A stretch of DNA of 64,000 nt from Blattamonas nauphoetae (GCA_033064195.1 JARBJD010000137.1:120525-184524); one strand, 5' to 3'. Positions 35,401 to 46,600 are shown, counted from the stretch's first letter. Made by a program: numbers and translations. The notes: generated by a model not told the origin, from the sequence alone.

Positions 35401-36282
35401 TTGAAGGGAACGATGAATCGTCAACACTGTCCTTCTCGTTGGATGGCTGCTTCGTCAATTCTCCGAAAGATGCCACTACGTCCAGTCTGTCGTTCTCGTC
35501 TCTCGCCATCATCGTCCCTTCCAAATCGACTCACCAGTCTCTGTTCTCGTCCCTCTCTGGCACACTCTCGTTCACTTCTTGCACCATCACGATGACCAAC
35601 AGCAACTTCACATCGATCGATTCTCGTTCAGCACTGCCTCTTCGTTTCGTGCATGTCGAACAGAACAACCATTTAGATCCGTCTTCTCGGAACTGATACT
35701 CACACACTGAACAAAGAGAACTGGGAAAGAACATTGAATACACCCTCTCTCCGTTCGAGTGTCATCCTCTCCTCATCGACGCAGGCACCTTCATCAATCT
35801 ACGATGTCGACCTTCACTCTCTCCTGCACGAGTTCAATCCTCGCACTACTCCACACTGTGGAAGTCCTTAGCTTCCTTGATTGTCTTTGGACACTTCGGT
35901 TGGAGAGACAACAGTTCGGATAGTGGAGATCAACGGAGAAGGAGAAGGGATGGGAAGGGACAGATGGTGAACAACGTATTCGACGATCTAGACACTCCTT
36001 CTCTCGTTCGTCAGTCTTTTTCTGTCGCAATCGACACTGGAAGAAGGATTGATTGTTGTGAACGAGAATGGAGAAGTGAAACTGGACTCAAACACTGTCT
36101 CCTCCCTCTCCACCGTCCAATCATCACTCATCCAGCTGACAGGCGACCAAGCTGTTGGGATCAACCTGACTCTGACTGATCAGAATGGAGAAAACCATCA
36201 AAACCGTGGAATCATTCAACTTCCTTGTCAGCACCCTTTCTCACCAAAGCCATGCACTCATGAAATGGACGAGCATCGTTAA
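32429..36282 (+). pseudogene. Decayed beta-helix surface-protein gene
   Basis: Several frames on the same strand together look like one secreted adhesin-type gene broken by frameshifts. About 32429-33094 has Ser/Thr-rich strands with SLTGSVFQNV. About 33876-34661 has LSNTSFVSGNST, DVSVCGFSEYPCASLTAF and a LTLTEGTTL strand. The longest piece, 34731-35696, has MSNCSLTQQDSTHI, NQTFFTCVA, a SFLLHNNTFTICTCSG strand and GTLSFTSCTITMTNSNFTSI. A last piece, 36049-36282, has LDSNTVSSLSTVQSSLIQLT. The CGxxxxPCxSL element and NxTF/C-rich strands are typical of parallel beta-helix surface proteins. No signal peptide or transmembrane segment is retained. Breaks occur every few hundred bases, so this is decay rather than a single error. 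Edges are approximate. Confidence 0.65.
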
Positions 36283-39200
36283 GACTGTCTCAATTAAGGG
36301 AAACAGGCAGTTGAGCAATATTTGATTTGATCAAACATGAATAAAATCACGCAACTCGAATGTATCTGCCTTCCCTAACCTGTGTGTGTCTGTCCTTCTT
36401 CGTTTATTTATTTGTTCTTCCATCTCTATTTTAGCATCATCTCTCGACGAAACTGAACTCAGTGATTCGAAATGCCGACGATTCTGATGACAATAAGGTC
36501 TGAATGATAGTTTTTTCACGTGTATCTTTTTTCGTAGAATTATTCGAGAATGGATCAAGTCGTGAATCATCTTCTTCTTGAATCGCCCAGATCCTGATTG
36601 TGTCAAGAAGATGTCTCGATCAAGCTCAAAGATGGTGTGTATTGTCGTTTTTTCTTTCATCTCTTTTTCTCAGACACTTTTCCCAAAAACTGTGGTGAAG
36701 AATGATCCGAACAGGTTCCCTGGACGAATAAGACACTGAATGGTTCACACTGCTCGTGTGCTCCAGTCTTCATTGCTGTTCAAAGAAGGATCAACAACAC
36801 TCGACTGGGACAGTGGTAGTGAATCTTCATGCTCTTTATCTGATCTTGGATGAGAGACAGTCAACATATTTGAGTGATGAGGACGGTTCGGTAATATTGC
36901 ATCAGTTCTTCAGATTTTTTCGTATCCTTTGATGTTTTCTCAATAATTTCGTGATAATTGATGAAGAATTTTATCACTTAATGATGTGTCTAAAAAGTTG
37001 CCCATTAAACGGTTTTACCAGTTGATCAACTCATAAAGATTCACCTTCATCTCCTCCCACAGGTGTTTGCGCAAGCTATCACTGCAAGGCTGAATGTCTC
37101 TTCCATTGTTCTTCCCATTTATCCTGGACGTTTGACTTTTGTGGATTTGATGGGTTTTGTGGCATACCCTTAGACCTTTTTGGTTTGATCTTCCCCACAA
37201 TGTCCACGAAAATTATCAGAATTCGTGATAGATCATTGGTCGAATTATGCTATAACATGGGAATTATACATGGGTGACCAAGGAAAAAGGCGTGTCAGTG
37301 GTCAGTCTTTTTTTTGACACATCACTCTGGGTCTGATCAACGAACTCTTTTCGATTCTGACACTACAGATCTTAAGTATGCCTTTATCCTGTTTTCACTC
37401 TCTTTTTTAACTGAAGTCTCTTCGTTTTATACCAAAAGATGTCTGAATCAGGCCAAATTCTGAAGGGACACTTTTCAAATGAGACATCGATACTTAGAAT
37501 CGACAGTATGCATAACCCTTGATTGTAACTCTCTGTCTAATCAGGTTTTTAGCCGAATCTCGCTCTAATCTCATTCATGCTGTTGTTCTGACTGATTCTG
37601 CTTCAGACCACGTAGTGGTGCCAAATGACGTATTGATGGTGACAGACTGATAGCGCACTTTGAAAAGTCATGTTATTCTACTCTGATGCAATCAGCTCAC
37701 CATATGTGATTTCCCTGACCATCTTACACTGATTTTCTTTGGAGAGTCTCAACGAAGCCAAACCCGTTGTGTATGACAGTTCTGCCTTTTCTAAATGACG
37801 TCAAGTTGTTAGAAGGCCGTAGACAACACAAGTTGATGACCGACGATCGAAAGAAGTCCGTCTCCATTCGACACCACATCTTCGCCTGTTCCACTTGACT
37901 CTATCTACATCTCGCTCTCCATTCTGACCATCTCATTCTTTTTTTTGGAAAGGAAGAATCTTATGGCTACATAACTGAGAGAAGGGAGAAATGGCTTACA
38001 AACTAGAAAATGAGAAGCGATCCGTTCTGGTCATCGCGTGGTTTTAGATGACTGACATACCTACTATGAAACCCATCACGAACACAACATCCAGAATATG
38101 TGGATTGAAAGGTAGGTTCTAACAACGCAGAAGAAGGACAGGAGAAGATGTCGATTCATATCACTACAGTGTTGCAAGTCATCTAACTGCGAGAATAGGA
38201 GGAAAAATGACTAACAGTTCGATAAATATGTCTCATTTACTACTTTCATGAGTGAGGGGTTGAGAGAGACAGTTGAGATGGTAAATGTGATTTGGCCGTC
38301 GATGATCGAGATTCCGAGAGAGAAGAGAGTAGACAGATATTGTCAACATCAAATTCTTGATATTACCTTTCATTCTGGTGGGCCACACAGATGAATAGAT
38401 GGTGTGAAAGGTGTGGATGAGGATCGAATCTTTTGTCTTGATCGTCCTCGTAGTGGGTATCACAGGTGTTTTTAATACATGATCTCAACTAAATCATGTA
38501 TCCAACAAACAGGAGGAACCAGTCGAAGCTGCATGAGCGAGACAGCGCTGTATTCTGACAAGTTGTTTGTGATGCTTTCAATAACCTCCACTTGACTAGT
38601 GTAATTCAAAAATCTTGATATATCCAGTGAGGTATGTCATTGTGGTAGAAGACTTCGACATCAGCGAAAGCGTTGGAGAACGGCATGCTCATTTGTGGTC
38701 ATGATGGAAAGAGACAGATGTGAGTCTTTCTGACATCTTAACGTGAGAGAGCAGTTCTGGTTGACGACGTGTTGTATAAAAAAAGAATTATGATTAACAA
38801 GGAATCATCTGGAAATGAAGCGATCATTCCCACGGCTTCACTTTCTGATCAGCTTCGTGATTGATATAAGAGGGGTGGAGACGTTTTCGATTGTGGATTC
38901 ACATGTTCATATCCCACTATTTCAGGTATGTCCCCCAATTTCGCCTTGCAGGCTTCTGTGAACGTTTCACCTCTCTCGATGAACCGTTCTCTCTTTTCTT
39001 TGTCAATGTCACGATCTGGATTGTGTTGATTCAACCACTCCAGATTCACGTGTTTTTTTGGATATTTCATCTTGTTGTTCTTTCTTCTGTCAATATCTCA
39101 ACTTCAAAACCTCACTTCAATGATCCTCATCTTCTGTAGCTTTTTCTCGCTCAGATCAACTCATAACCAAAGATGGTCATTAGCATCTCCTCTCAAATGT

Positions 39201-39956
39201 TCTTTCAGGTTTATTCATTTTCTTTTTGATCATCAAATCAAATAGTTCCGATTCAAACACCAGTGTTCTGAGTTGAACACTCAATTTTTGCACTCCTGCC
39301 GGATAATGAGATGGACTGCTCGTCTATTTCTACTATCTTTGTAGTGTTTCAGTATCTTTGTGTTAAAATCGGTTTCGCTTGATTGTTCGATCACTTGAGA
39401 CAAGTGAGTTTTATCATCTCGCCGTGTTCTCAAATCTCAAGATATTCATTTTCTTCAAAGTTCTTGTTCAAAAACACATTATCGAGAAGTGGTTGGAGAA
39501 AGAAGAGAAGGAAAGAAGGACTCCATCGGATGAAGATCCACAAAAAGTCCAAAGTTCAAAAACACCTATTTCTCACGATAGAAACGCTTTAAAGAGAAAA
39601 GAGAGAAAATTAAACTGTATGAGCTGTGTGTGAAGTGTAAGAATGAATAATGTGAATGTCAAAAGCGATCAATACAGTTACACATAACTGACAAGTTCAA
39701 GTCACTGACTGTCGTCAAAAAACACTGACACGAGCCTTTTTCTCGACAACTATGGTGAATTCCAACTGGCTTGTTGTGACCACACATTCTTCACACTTCA
39801 CTCTACGATATTTTTCAACTTTCAGTTTTCAAAACGTCCTATATATCGAGAAAAACCCTCATGTCAGTGAAATCTGACTGACAGTCAGTGGCAGATCCTC
39901 CCACAAAAATGCTCAAAACGATAAAAACACCAAATTTCAGTATTTATGCATTAAAA
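36283..39956. other. Long AT-rich spacer containing repeat A copy 4
   Basis: 3.7 kb without a supported gene on either strand. About 37830-38700 carries repeat A: the GAGAGAAGGGAGAAATGG word (near 37978) matches copies 2 and 3, and TTTTGTCTTGATCG (near 38431) matches copies 1 and 2. Short Lys/Ser-rich frames near 39380-39630 look like chance. Confidence 0.5.
37830..38700. repeat. Dispersed repeat A, copy 4
   Basis: The minus-strand translation near 38380-38463 (TIKTKDSILIHTFHTIYSS) parallels copy 2 near 18680-18762 (SIKTKTSICFRSLHTIHSS), in the same relative position as in copy 1. Similarity is patchy, and frames are short in all copies. Confidence 0.5.
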
Positions 39957-40311
39957 CAGGTGGGGCAGAGTAGTCTAACCCTATGGGTCGATCACTTCTC
40001 GTCGAACAAATTCCGTTGACACCAATCGTCTTTCTCCTCACTACAATGCTTCTTAATTTCACTTCTTTTCTTTTCACCACTGTTTCGTTGATCAACAATC
40101 CTTGTCCGCTCAAGAAAGGAGTGTTCAAAAACGGAGTCAGTCCCGTTTCATGAGATCCATCGAGACTACAGTCGAGGAAGCACTTGTGAAATGAAAAGAA
40201 GGGAAATTTTGAAGCATAGGAAAGAAGAGAAAGACGATTGGGGTCAATTGCGCAAGATCGAAGAAAAGTGATCGACCCATACGGTTAGACTACTTCTGGG
40301 CCACCCTGTAT
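39957..40311. mobile_element. MITE of about 355 bp with inverted repeats of about 35 bp
   Basis: The left end (39957 on) contains GTAGTCTAACC plus GGGTCGATCAC (with GGGGCAGA before it), and the right end (to 40311) is the inverse, with TGATCGACCCATACGGTTAG and ending GGGCCACCCTG followed by TA. The ends match over about 35 bp with a few differences. The interior is non-coding. The CAGGG..GGCCCA form with TA at the right suggests a Tc1/mariner-type non-autonomous element. Confidence 0.7.
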
Positions 40312-40484
40312 TACGACTGTTGTGACCGACAATAGGTCACTTTTGTACTCATAGACGGAAGATCTCGAACATCGGAAAAACTTCAATTTCTCCGAGATCC
40401 GACCCATAATTTTTAAATCCATGTCAGTGACTGTCAGTCGGTTTTCATGATTTTAGGAATTTCTGGGCAGGTCAGCCATGTATA

Positions 40485-41464
40485 ATGGGAATGAATGCCA
40501 CAGATGCCCATGACTTCCTAGCAAATTTCACAGAAAATCCTCCCTCTTATTCGAACATTACCCATCTCTATCGCCTCAAAAGAGCTGGTGACTTCAGTCT
40601 CGAAGGTCACAAACCGCAACACGACAGATTCGACCCTCTCTTCTCTCAACTCCTCCTTCAGATGATTCAGATGGACGAATCGGTCTCGATTACTCGCATT
40701 TCACTGATTACTGGACATTCCAAGAACATGATCAAAAATTATCTGACAATAAGACTTCATCTTGTGAAAAAAAACATTAAATGGGTCCCTCATCAACTGA
40801 CGAACGCACAAAAGCACCAAAGAGTCCAAATTTCTCAGAGACTCCTCGATATTCTGGTTCCTCATTCTGGCAGAAATTTCGTGAACATACTGACGGGAGA
40901 CGAGAGCTGGATTTCGTGGTCAACACCATCACGTTTTGTGTGGAGAGCACGCGACGAGGAGAGAGATATCCATCCGAGAGACATTCTTCGAAGCGAAAAG
41001 ACCATGCTGATCGTCTTTTTTGGCGTGGAAAATATCTTCACACATCTTGTCCCCCCAATCAAAATATCGATGCAAATTATTTCATAAATCACATTATCAA
41101 CCCGATCAACACTCAGTACCAAACAGTCCACGATGACAACCCACCAGAAATTCTTTTTCACTTTGACAACGCCCCTGCGCACAGGGCAATCGTCACGCAG
41201 CAGCGCATCCAAGAGACATGCTTTACCCGTCTTCCGCATCCACCGTACAGTCCCGATCTCGCAATTTGTAATTTTTATCTCTTCGGTGCACTCAAAGAGC
41301 ATTTACGGGGGCGTCCATCACACAGTCGCCAGGAGCTCCACCAAAACATTCATAACTTTCTCAACGCAATTAGTGTACCAGTGCGGGTTGATGTTTTTCG
41401 CAATTGTGTCATCGTCTTCACGCTGTTGCGAACAATGGGGGTGAATATCTCTAACCAGGTTTGA
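40485..41464 (+). pseudogene. Mariner-type transposase, frameshifted and with an altered catalytic triad
   Basis: The first frame (40485 to about 41051) has the helix-turn-helix half, the WVPHQLTNAQKHQR linker and the first catalytic Asp in LTGDESWI. The second frame (from about 41051) carries HFDNAPAHRA (second Asp) and HPPYSPDLAICNFYLFGAL. The mariner D,D34D signature should have Asp where this protein has Asn (CNF instead of CDF); exactly 34 residues separate it from the second Asp. The break is at a run of six C (41051-41056), a single-base event. A matching right terminus lies at 41834-41859; no left terminus is adjacent. The product would be inactive even if the frame were intact. Confidence 0.85.
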
Positions 41465-41833
41465 TTCTCTGTTTTTGAATGATGTTTTACGCGATTTGGC
41501 ATTTTTCACTCCTTCACGTCCATTCTTTCCACTCAAAACACTCGATAGAACACAGTTTCAGACTCACCATTTTGACATTGCCGTGCTCCAAATTCAGAAG
41601 GCTAGGATCACGAATGAATCTGAATTTGGGTGCAAAATTAAGTGCAGTTCCCTATTTTCACAACTGGCATCAATAACTTTTCTTTGATCACAGCTCATTT
41701 TTTGTTCTTTTTCCTCCTTGTCTTGACATGGGGCCTCAGTTCAATCGATTTGAAAATCAAGGGGATAACTCAACAAGAAATGAGAATGATGGCCAATTTT
41801 TAGACATATGCTGTTTTTTCGGCTCCAATCCCA

Positions 41834-41859
41834 GTGCTAAGTTTTCGTGCAACCCCCTG
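41834..41859 (-). repeat. 26-bp inverted-repeat tip (right end of the mariner)
   Basis: Ends ...CAACCCCCTG followed by TA at 41860-41861. It is the exact inverse of 31377-31402. It lies 370 bp past the transposase relic, a normal distance for a mariner 3' end. Confidence 0.8.
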
Positions 41860-41861
41860 TA

Positions 41862-42360
41862 AAAATTGAGTCAGTGACTAACCCCATAAGTGAAAGACAA
41901 GAAGCATCTTGGCCAAAAAGGGCCCGATTCCAATCCAACGTCATTTCTTGATTGAGTCTCACCTTTGGCTCGATCCAGCCCATTATTTGTTTCAACACTT
42001 CACAAAGATCCTTTTTTCTATGTTACTTTTGAGAATCTCCGCAGTTTTGCTCTCATGACAGAGACATAAAAATGCATTTCACTCGAATCGGTGCATTTCA
42101 TGATTGAACACGACTATCGAGATCAGCTATCGAGCCGTGTGAAGAATGGTCAATTGTGTTTTTTTTGATGGTGACCTTCGAATTTGTGAATGATGTCAAA
42201 AATTCTGACCCACATCCATTCGAACTAATCTCGTCATGTTCCTCGAGCTTATGATCGATCGTGTGATGACACACAACTCAATTCTTCTAATTGGACGTTC
42301 AGGCTCCAGCTGAAGCGATGAGCCTGTTATCTACACAGGGATCTCGCTCAGCATGAGTAC
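41862..42360. other. Spacer containing an empty-site copy of a MITE insertion locus
   Basis: About 0.5 kb without a gene. Positions 41971-42025 are identical over 55 bp to 45542-45596. Here the sequence continues TTACTTTTGAGAAT without interruption, while at the other locus a foldback element of about 600 bp interrupts it at the TTA. Confidence 0.7.
41971..42025 (+). repeat. 55-bp direct repeat of 45542-45596 (empty site)
   Basis: Begins CGATCCAGCCCATTATTTG and ends CTATGTTA. The following CTTTTGAGAAT matches 46199-46209, on the far side of the foldback element. Confidence 0.85.
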
Positions 42361-43982
42361 GTGAGGTGTTATGGGGTCGGTAGCATCTATTTTGAAAATT
42401 TGTGGCAAAGGTTGATACAAAGTGCTCGACAACGGAACCGACCCAGGCCGGTGGATCTGCGGCGGGGGTGGTCCGGCTGTCATCCTCTTTCCGAGAGGAA
42501 GATTGGTTTGTCTGCAGTGTCCGAACTCTTCGTCAGCTTGATGAGGGAAAGCGCTTCTGAAGAGTTGATTCGGCAGTGGTCACAAGTGGCGTGTTGTGTA
42601 GCGGACGCAGCGACAAAGATCCAGACACAGAGATATCTGTGTAACAAGAATTGGACCGATCGAACCGAAGCTACATGCCGTACCGCCCAGCCCTCAAGCC
42701 ATCTGGAAACCGCAGACTTCTTGTGAACTTGGAGCGGTGGAAAGAGATTGGTGGCGACACAAGAGTTCCATCACATTGATGTGCAGCCAGACTTCCAGCG
42801 CTTCTTGGGCTTTCGCTTCAGGAACAAAGACTACGTCTACCAAACAATGCCGTTTGGAGTGAAGCACGCCCCACGTATCATCACCAAAGTCATCCGCCAA
42901 GCAAGAGTCCACATCCGCCAAAAGTGGGACGTCCGAGTCCTCACCTACATGGACGATATCATTCTGCTCCACCAAGAGCCATCACATCTGAGTTCAGTGA
43001 CGTTGGAGATTCTGATGTTCTTACAAGAGTTGGGCTGGTTGATTTCACCAGATATATTGATCCTAGAACCAACCCAACAGTTGGACTTCCTAGGCTGGTG
43101 CCTGGACTGGAAGGAGGGCACATTCAGAATACCGCCAGCTAATGTCTCAGCGTATTTCAAAGCTACTTCGCGAACTGTGTCCCTCGCGCTCAGAAGGAAG
43201 AAAGTCTCGAACCTATCTCTTGCGAAACTGATAGACAAACTGAATTCCCTCCACATGCAGCACAACCAGGCGTCCCTCTACCTGAGTGTCTTGAACAGAA
43301 CTCTCCAGAGAGGTGTAAGACGAGAAGGGATGGGGAGCAGTACTCGAGTGGAAGAACCACTCCATTCCAATGTTCGGCCGATGGTCTGCGAATACACTCC
43401 CTCACTCAATAAACGTGAAGGAGACGATGGCAGTGGAACGAGCTGTCAAGACCCATTCTGAAGAAGGAGAAGTTATCAAATCTGAAAGTTCGAACTGACA
43501 ATTCAACCACACAGTTCAATCAAATGAAATGGAAAGGAGGAAGGAACCTCCTCTCACCGACAACAGCAGTTTGGTCTCGTTTTCTGAAGTCAGGGATCAC
43601 AATAGTGGAGGTCGAACACATAAAAGGAATCAACTATGTCGATGCAGATTCTCTCAGTTGCCTCCACCCACTGGGAGAGTACCAGATCCTCCCTGCGATA
43701 TTCCGACAGCTGATTGCCGGACTGGAATGGAAACCAGAAGTGGACGCATTTGCGTCCCAACAAACTCGCCTCCTCGAAAATTACTGGTCGCTCAACAGCG
43801 AGCCAGGAGCGACAGCGACTGACGCACTCGTTAAGGATTGGGAGGGAAAGAAGCTGTGGATCCACCCTCCCATCCGAATGATCGGCAAAGTCCTCTGGAA
43901 ACTCCAACGCACATCCTATCAGCTGTGCCCGTCTATCCGAACGCTCGGATCGTACGAGGCGACGACAAGATTGACAAGTCAG
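42361..43982 (+). pseudogene. DIRS-like retrotransposon: reverse transcriptase and RNase H, broken
   Basis: The core frame 42748-43461 has reverse-transcriptase motifs: DVQPDFQRFLGFRF, YQTMPFGVKHAPRI and the catalytic TYMDDIILLH, then LDFLGWCLDW. The next frame (about 43524-43982) looks like the DIRS-type RNase H and following region: VEHIKGINYVDADSLSCL, then WKPEVDAFASQQTRLLENYW and a PPIRMIGKVLWKL motif. These features favour DIRS/Ngaro-type tyrosine-recombinase elements over LINEs. The upstream frame (42361-42726) is a degenerate start with a frameshift before the reverse transcriptase. No tyrosine recombinase was found. Similar-looking sequence continues after the nested foldback element (44587 to about 44700), so that element may have landed inside it. 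Not functional. Confidence 0.75.
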
Positions 43983-44586
43983 GGTCTGATAGTGGCGTCA
44001 CCAATTTGTTCCATGTCAACTATAGTGCTTTTTTCTGGAAAAAGCACTTTTGGACAAACTAAGAAGGAAATAAAATTATAGACTTTTCCTCCCACTGGAT
44101 CCCGAGAAAACATCAAAATACATGATACAGCAAAACGCCACACACTGTTTAAACGTTTGAAGATCATTATTCCATAACCAGACATCCGTTTGAGACCGAA
44201 GAAAAAGCATAATTTTCGTAAACATATCGAGAAAAGACACTCAAAAACATAAATTTTTTTTGCCCATGTTATTTTTCTGGGCGAAAACAGCCTTTTTTCA
44301 TATCTTCTCAGATACCCATAGTTTTATTTCCATTTTTTTGTCAAAATGTTCATTTCACCAAACGAACGTTTCTGTGGAAAATTTCGTCAAAATCTGTGCA
44401 CAGGTTGTGAAGTTATGACGAGAACACATGAAAAATGTGGTTGAAAAGAGCTATTGCGAGGATTATTTGGGAAAGCGTGGGAAGAAAATTCTAACATTTT
44501 TTTTCTTAGTTTGACCAAAAGTGATAATTCCAGAAAAGAGCACGAATTATTGACATGGAACTATTTGGTGACGCCACTATGAGACC
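43983..44586. mobile_element. Foldback element F1 (about 604 bp)
   Basis: The left arm starts GGTCTGATAGTGGCGTCACC, and the right arm ends with the inverse GGTGACGCCACTATGAGACC. Arms of about 90 bp include CACTTTTGGACAAACTAAGA, a motif also present in F2 and F3. The core is AT-rich with homopolymer runs, related to the F2/F3 core. It probably inserted in the DIRS-like element. Confidence 0.8.
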
Positions 44587-44984
44587 GGACGAGCTCGGGG
44601 AAGAAAAGCAAAAACTCCCTCCAGGGATGGTGGAAGTCGGTACCCATCGGATCAGAACGAAGTCGGGGAGCATTTCTTCAGTCAGTTGAGAGTTGTCGCC
44701 AAGATAGATGAGGAAGTCGCGAACAGATTTCTCCCACAGACCCGCGAAGGACACACGATCGTTTTCCGAATTGATTCTTCATCAGATACAATGGTTGCAT
44801 CTTTTTTTTACATCTCTGGAATTTCTTTGAAGAATTGAACTTCTGCTTCTGATAGTGTAGGAAAAGTTGAGAAATGTGCACAATACCATGACACCGGACG
44901 TATTTCGTCCAAGCAAGATCTAGTAGACGTTTGATTAATCCAAAATTGTCATTTATCCGGGTATCAGGGGTAGAAAAATCTATA
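44587..44984. other. Remnant next to F1, possibly the DIRS 3' part
   Basis: The plus-strand frame reads DELGEEKQKLPPGMVEVGTH and then decays, which would fit the downstream part of the DIRS-like element at 42361-43982. The rest is AT-rich and unassigned. Confidence 0.3.
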
Positions 44985-45430
44985 TTGGTCAAACTAGGCA
45001 ATACAATAATTTTTTGAAATATGGACCATTGCGCATCAGAGAAACCTCAAAATACCCCCTTTTGCCCGATAAAAAACGTTTCGGCAATATCTCAACAACC
45101 TGTGAATCGATTTGGATGAAAATTTTCACAAAAACGTTTTTTCGGTGAAACGAACATTTTGAAAAAAATTTGGAGAAAAAATTCTGGGTATTTGGGAAAA
45201 GTGAAAAAACCCAGTTTTTTCTCGACAAAAAATTCTAAGAAAAAAATATCTTTTATTTTGTGAGCAGCTTTTGCCGAGATGTTTACGATCACAATACCTT
45301 TTATTTTTTCAAAACAGATGGCTGGTTGTGGAGAAAAAAGTGTAAAAAGTTGAGAAAAATGTGTGCATTTCTGACTTTCTGAGTATTTTGATGTTTTCTC
45401 CCGACACAGGCGCTTCGGCGGCTGAATCAT
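44985..45430. mobile_element. Partial copy of the F foldback family
   Basis: Shares TTGGTCAAACTA, CCTCAAAATACCCCCTTTTG and CCCGACACAGG with F2 in the same order. One arm is cut short. It is followed by TCATACCCCGTGCCCCCTC, which has an inverted partner at about 46404-46432, so F2 sits between the halves of a larger inverted structure. Confidence 0.65.
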
Positions 45431-45541
45431 ACCCCGTGCCCCCTCACCAAAAATTTCAAATATGTCTGGATTTAAAAATTAAACACACTTTTGATGAAAT
45501 TTTGTGATTTTGAGGGCGAAAAAAAGCTGCCCTTTTTGGCC

Positions 45542-45596
45542 CGATCCAGCCCATTATTTGTTTCAACACTTCACAAAGATCCTTTTTTCTATGTTA
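45542..45596 (+). repeat. 55-bp direct repeat of 41971-42025 (occupied site, left flank of F2)
   Basis: Identical to 41971-42025. It ends in TTA at 45594-45596, which is repeated at 46196-46198 on the other side of F2. Confidence 0.85.
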
Positions 45597-46195
45597 TAGA
45601 TGTTTCAATAAACCGAACTTTTCATAAACCCGTAACATGGGGCTTGAAAATTATATATTGGTCAAACTAAGAAAAATAAAATTGGGTTCCACGCCAAAAC
45701 CCCTGTGTCGGGAGAAAACCTCAAAATACCCCCTTTTGCCCGATAAAAAAAATCGTTTCGGTAATATCTTCACAACCCATGAACCGATTTCGATGGAATT
45801 TTTCACAAACACGTTTTTTTTGTGAAATGAACATTTTGAAAAAAATTTGGAGAAAAAATTCTGGATATTTGGGAAAATGGAAAAAAACCCATATTTTTCT
45901 CGACAAAAAAATCTTAGAAAAAAATATCTTTTATTTTTTGAGCAGCTTTTGTCGAGATCTTTACGATCACAATGCATTTTATTTGATTCAAAACGGATGG
46001 CTGGTTGTGGAGAAAAGAAGGCAAAAAGTTGAGAAAAATGTGTGGACGCCTAAAGGAAACAGTATTTTGAGGTTTTCTCCCGACACAGGGGTTTCGGCGC
46101 GGAACCAAATTTTGCTTTTCTTAGTTTGACCAATATATATTTTTCAAGCCCCATGTTACGGGTTTTTGAATATGTACGGGTTATTGACACTACTA
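45597..46195. mobile_element. Foldback element F2 (599 bp) with TTA target duplication
   Basis: The boundary is set by comparison with the empty site at 41971-42036. Left flank ...CTATGTTA, right flank TTACTTTTGAGAA. The ends are TAGATGTTTCAATAA and the inverse of TAGTAGTGTCAATAA. Arms of over 100 bp include AACCCGTAACATGGGGCTTG, TTGGTCAAACTAAGAAAAAT and ACACAGGGGTTTCGGCG-type sequence. A 3-bp TTA duplication is the mark of PIF/Harbinger-class elements, so F2 is probably a non-autonomous member. Confidence 0.85.
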
Positions 46196-46215
46196 TTACT
46201 TTTGAGAATTCACCA

Positions 46216-46266
46216 ATAGTCTTCACAGCCCCCCCTGCTCTTGAGCGGGGGGGCTGTGAAGACTAT
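46216..46266. repeat. Perfect 20-bp stem hairpin with a C7/G7 core
   Basis: Arm ATAGTCTTCACAGCCCCCCC and its exact complement are separated by an 11-base loop. It lies 20 bp beyond F2. It has no trailing T-run to suggest a terminator and no coding role. Confidence 0.9.
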
Positions 46267-46359
46267 CCGACACTATGAAAAAGTGTCTGGAAAAAGGATC
46301 GGGAGAAGTGTAGATGAATTTATATCTCCAAAACCCGGTCTCAAATCGAAAAATAAATA

Positions 46360-46600
46360 TCAATTAATCGTGAAATGATATTAAACAAAGCATCTGTTAA
46401 AATATTGGAGGGGGGCACGGGGTAGGATCATGCCGTTTCGGCGCGGAACCAACTTATTTTTTTCTTTGTTTGACCAATCTATATTTTTCAATCCACATGT
46501 TACGGATTTTTATCAATGTACGGATTAAAAACACTACTTCTACCGTTCTTTAGCCACTTTTCGTGAAATTGTTTCCAGATCCTTTTTTTGATGATTCGAA
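46360..46600. mobile_element. Half copy (right arm) of the F foldback family
   Basis: Contains GGCGCGGAACCAACTTATTT, TTTGTTTGACCAATCTATAT and ATGTTACGG in the same order as the right arm of F2. A GGGGGGCACGGGGTAGGATC stretch in front is the inverted partner of 45424-45445. Confidence 0.6.

Noticed and set aside
45651-45977. Lys/Phe-rich frames (MSRK...) shared by foldback copies
   Set aside because: Their likeness follows from DNA-level repeat identity; frames differ in length and lack any domain.
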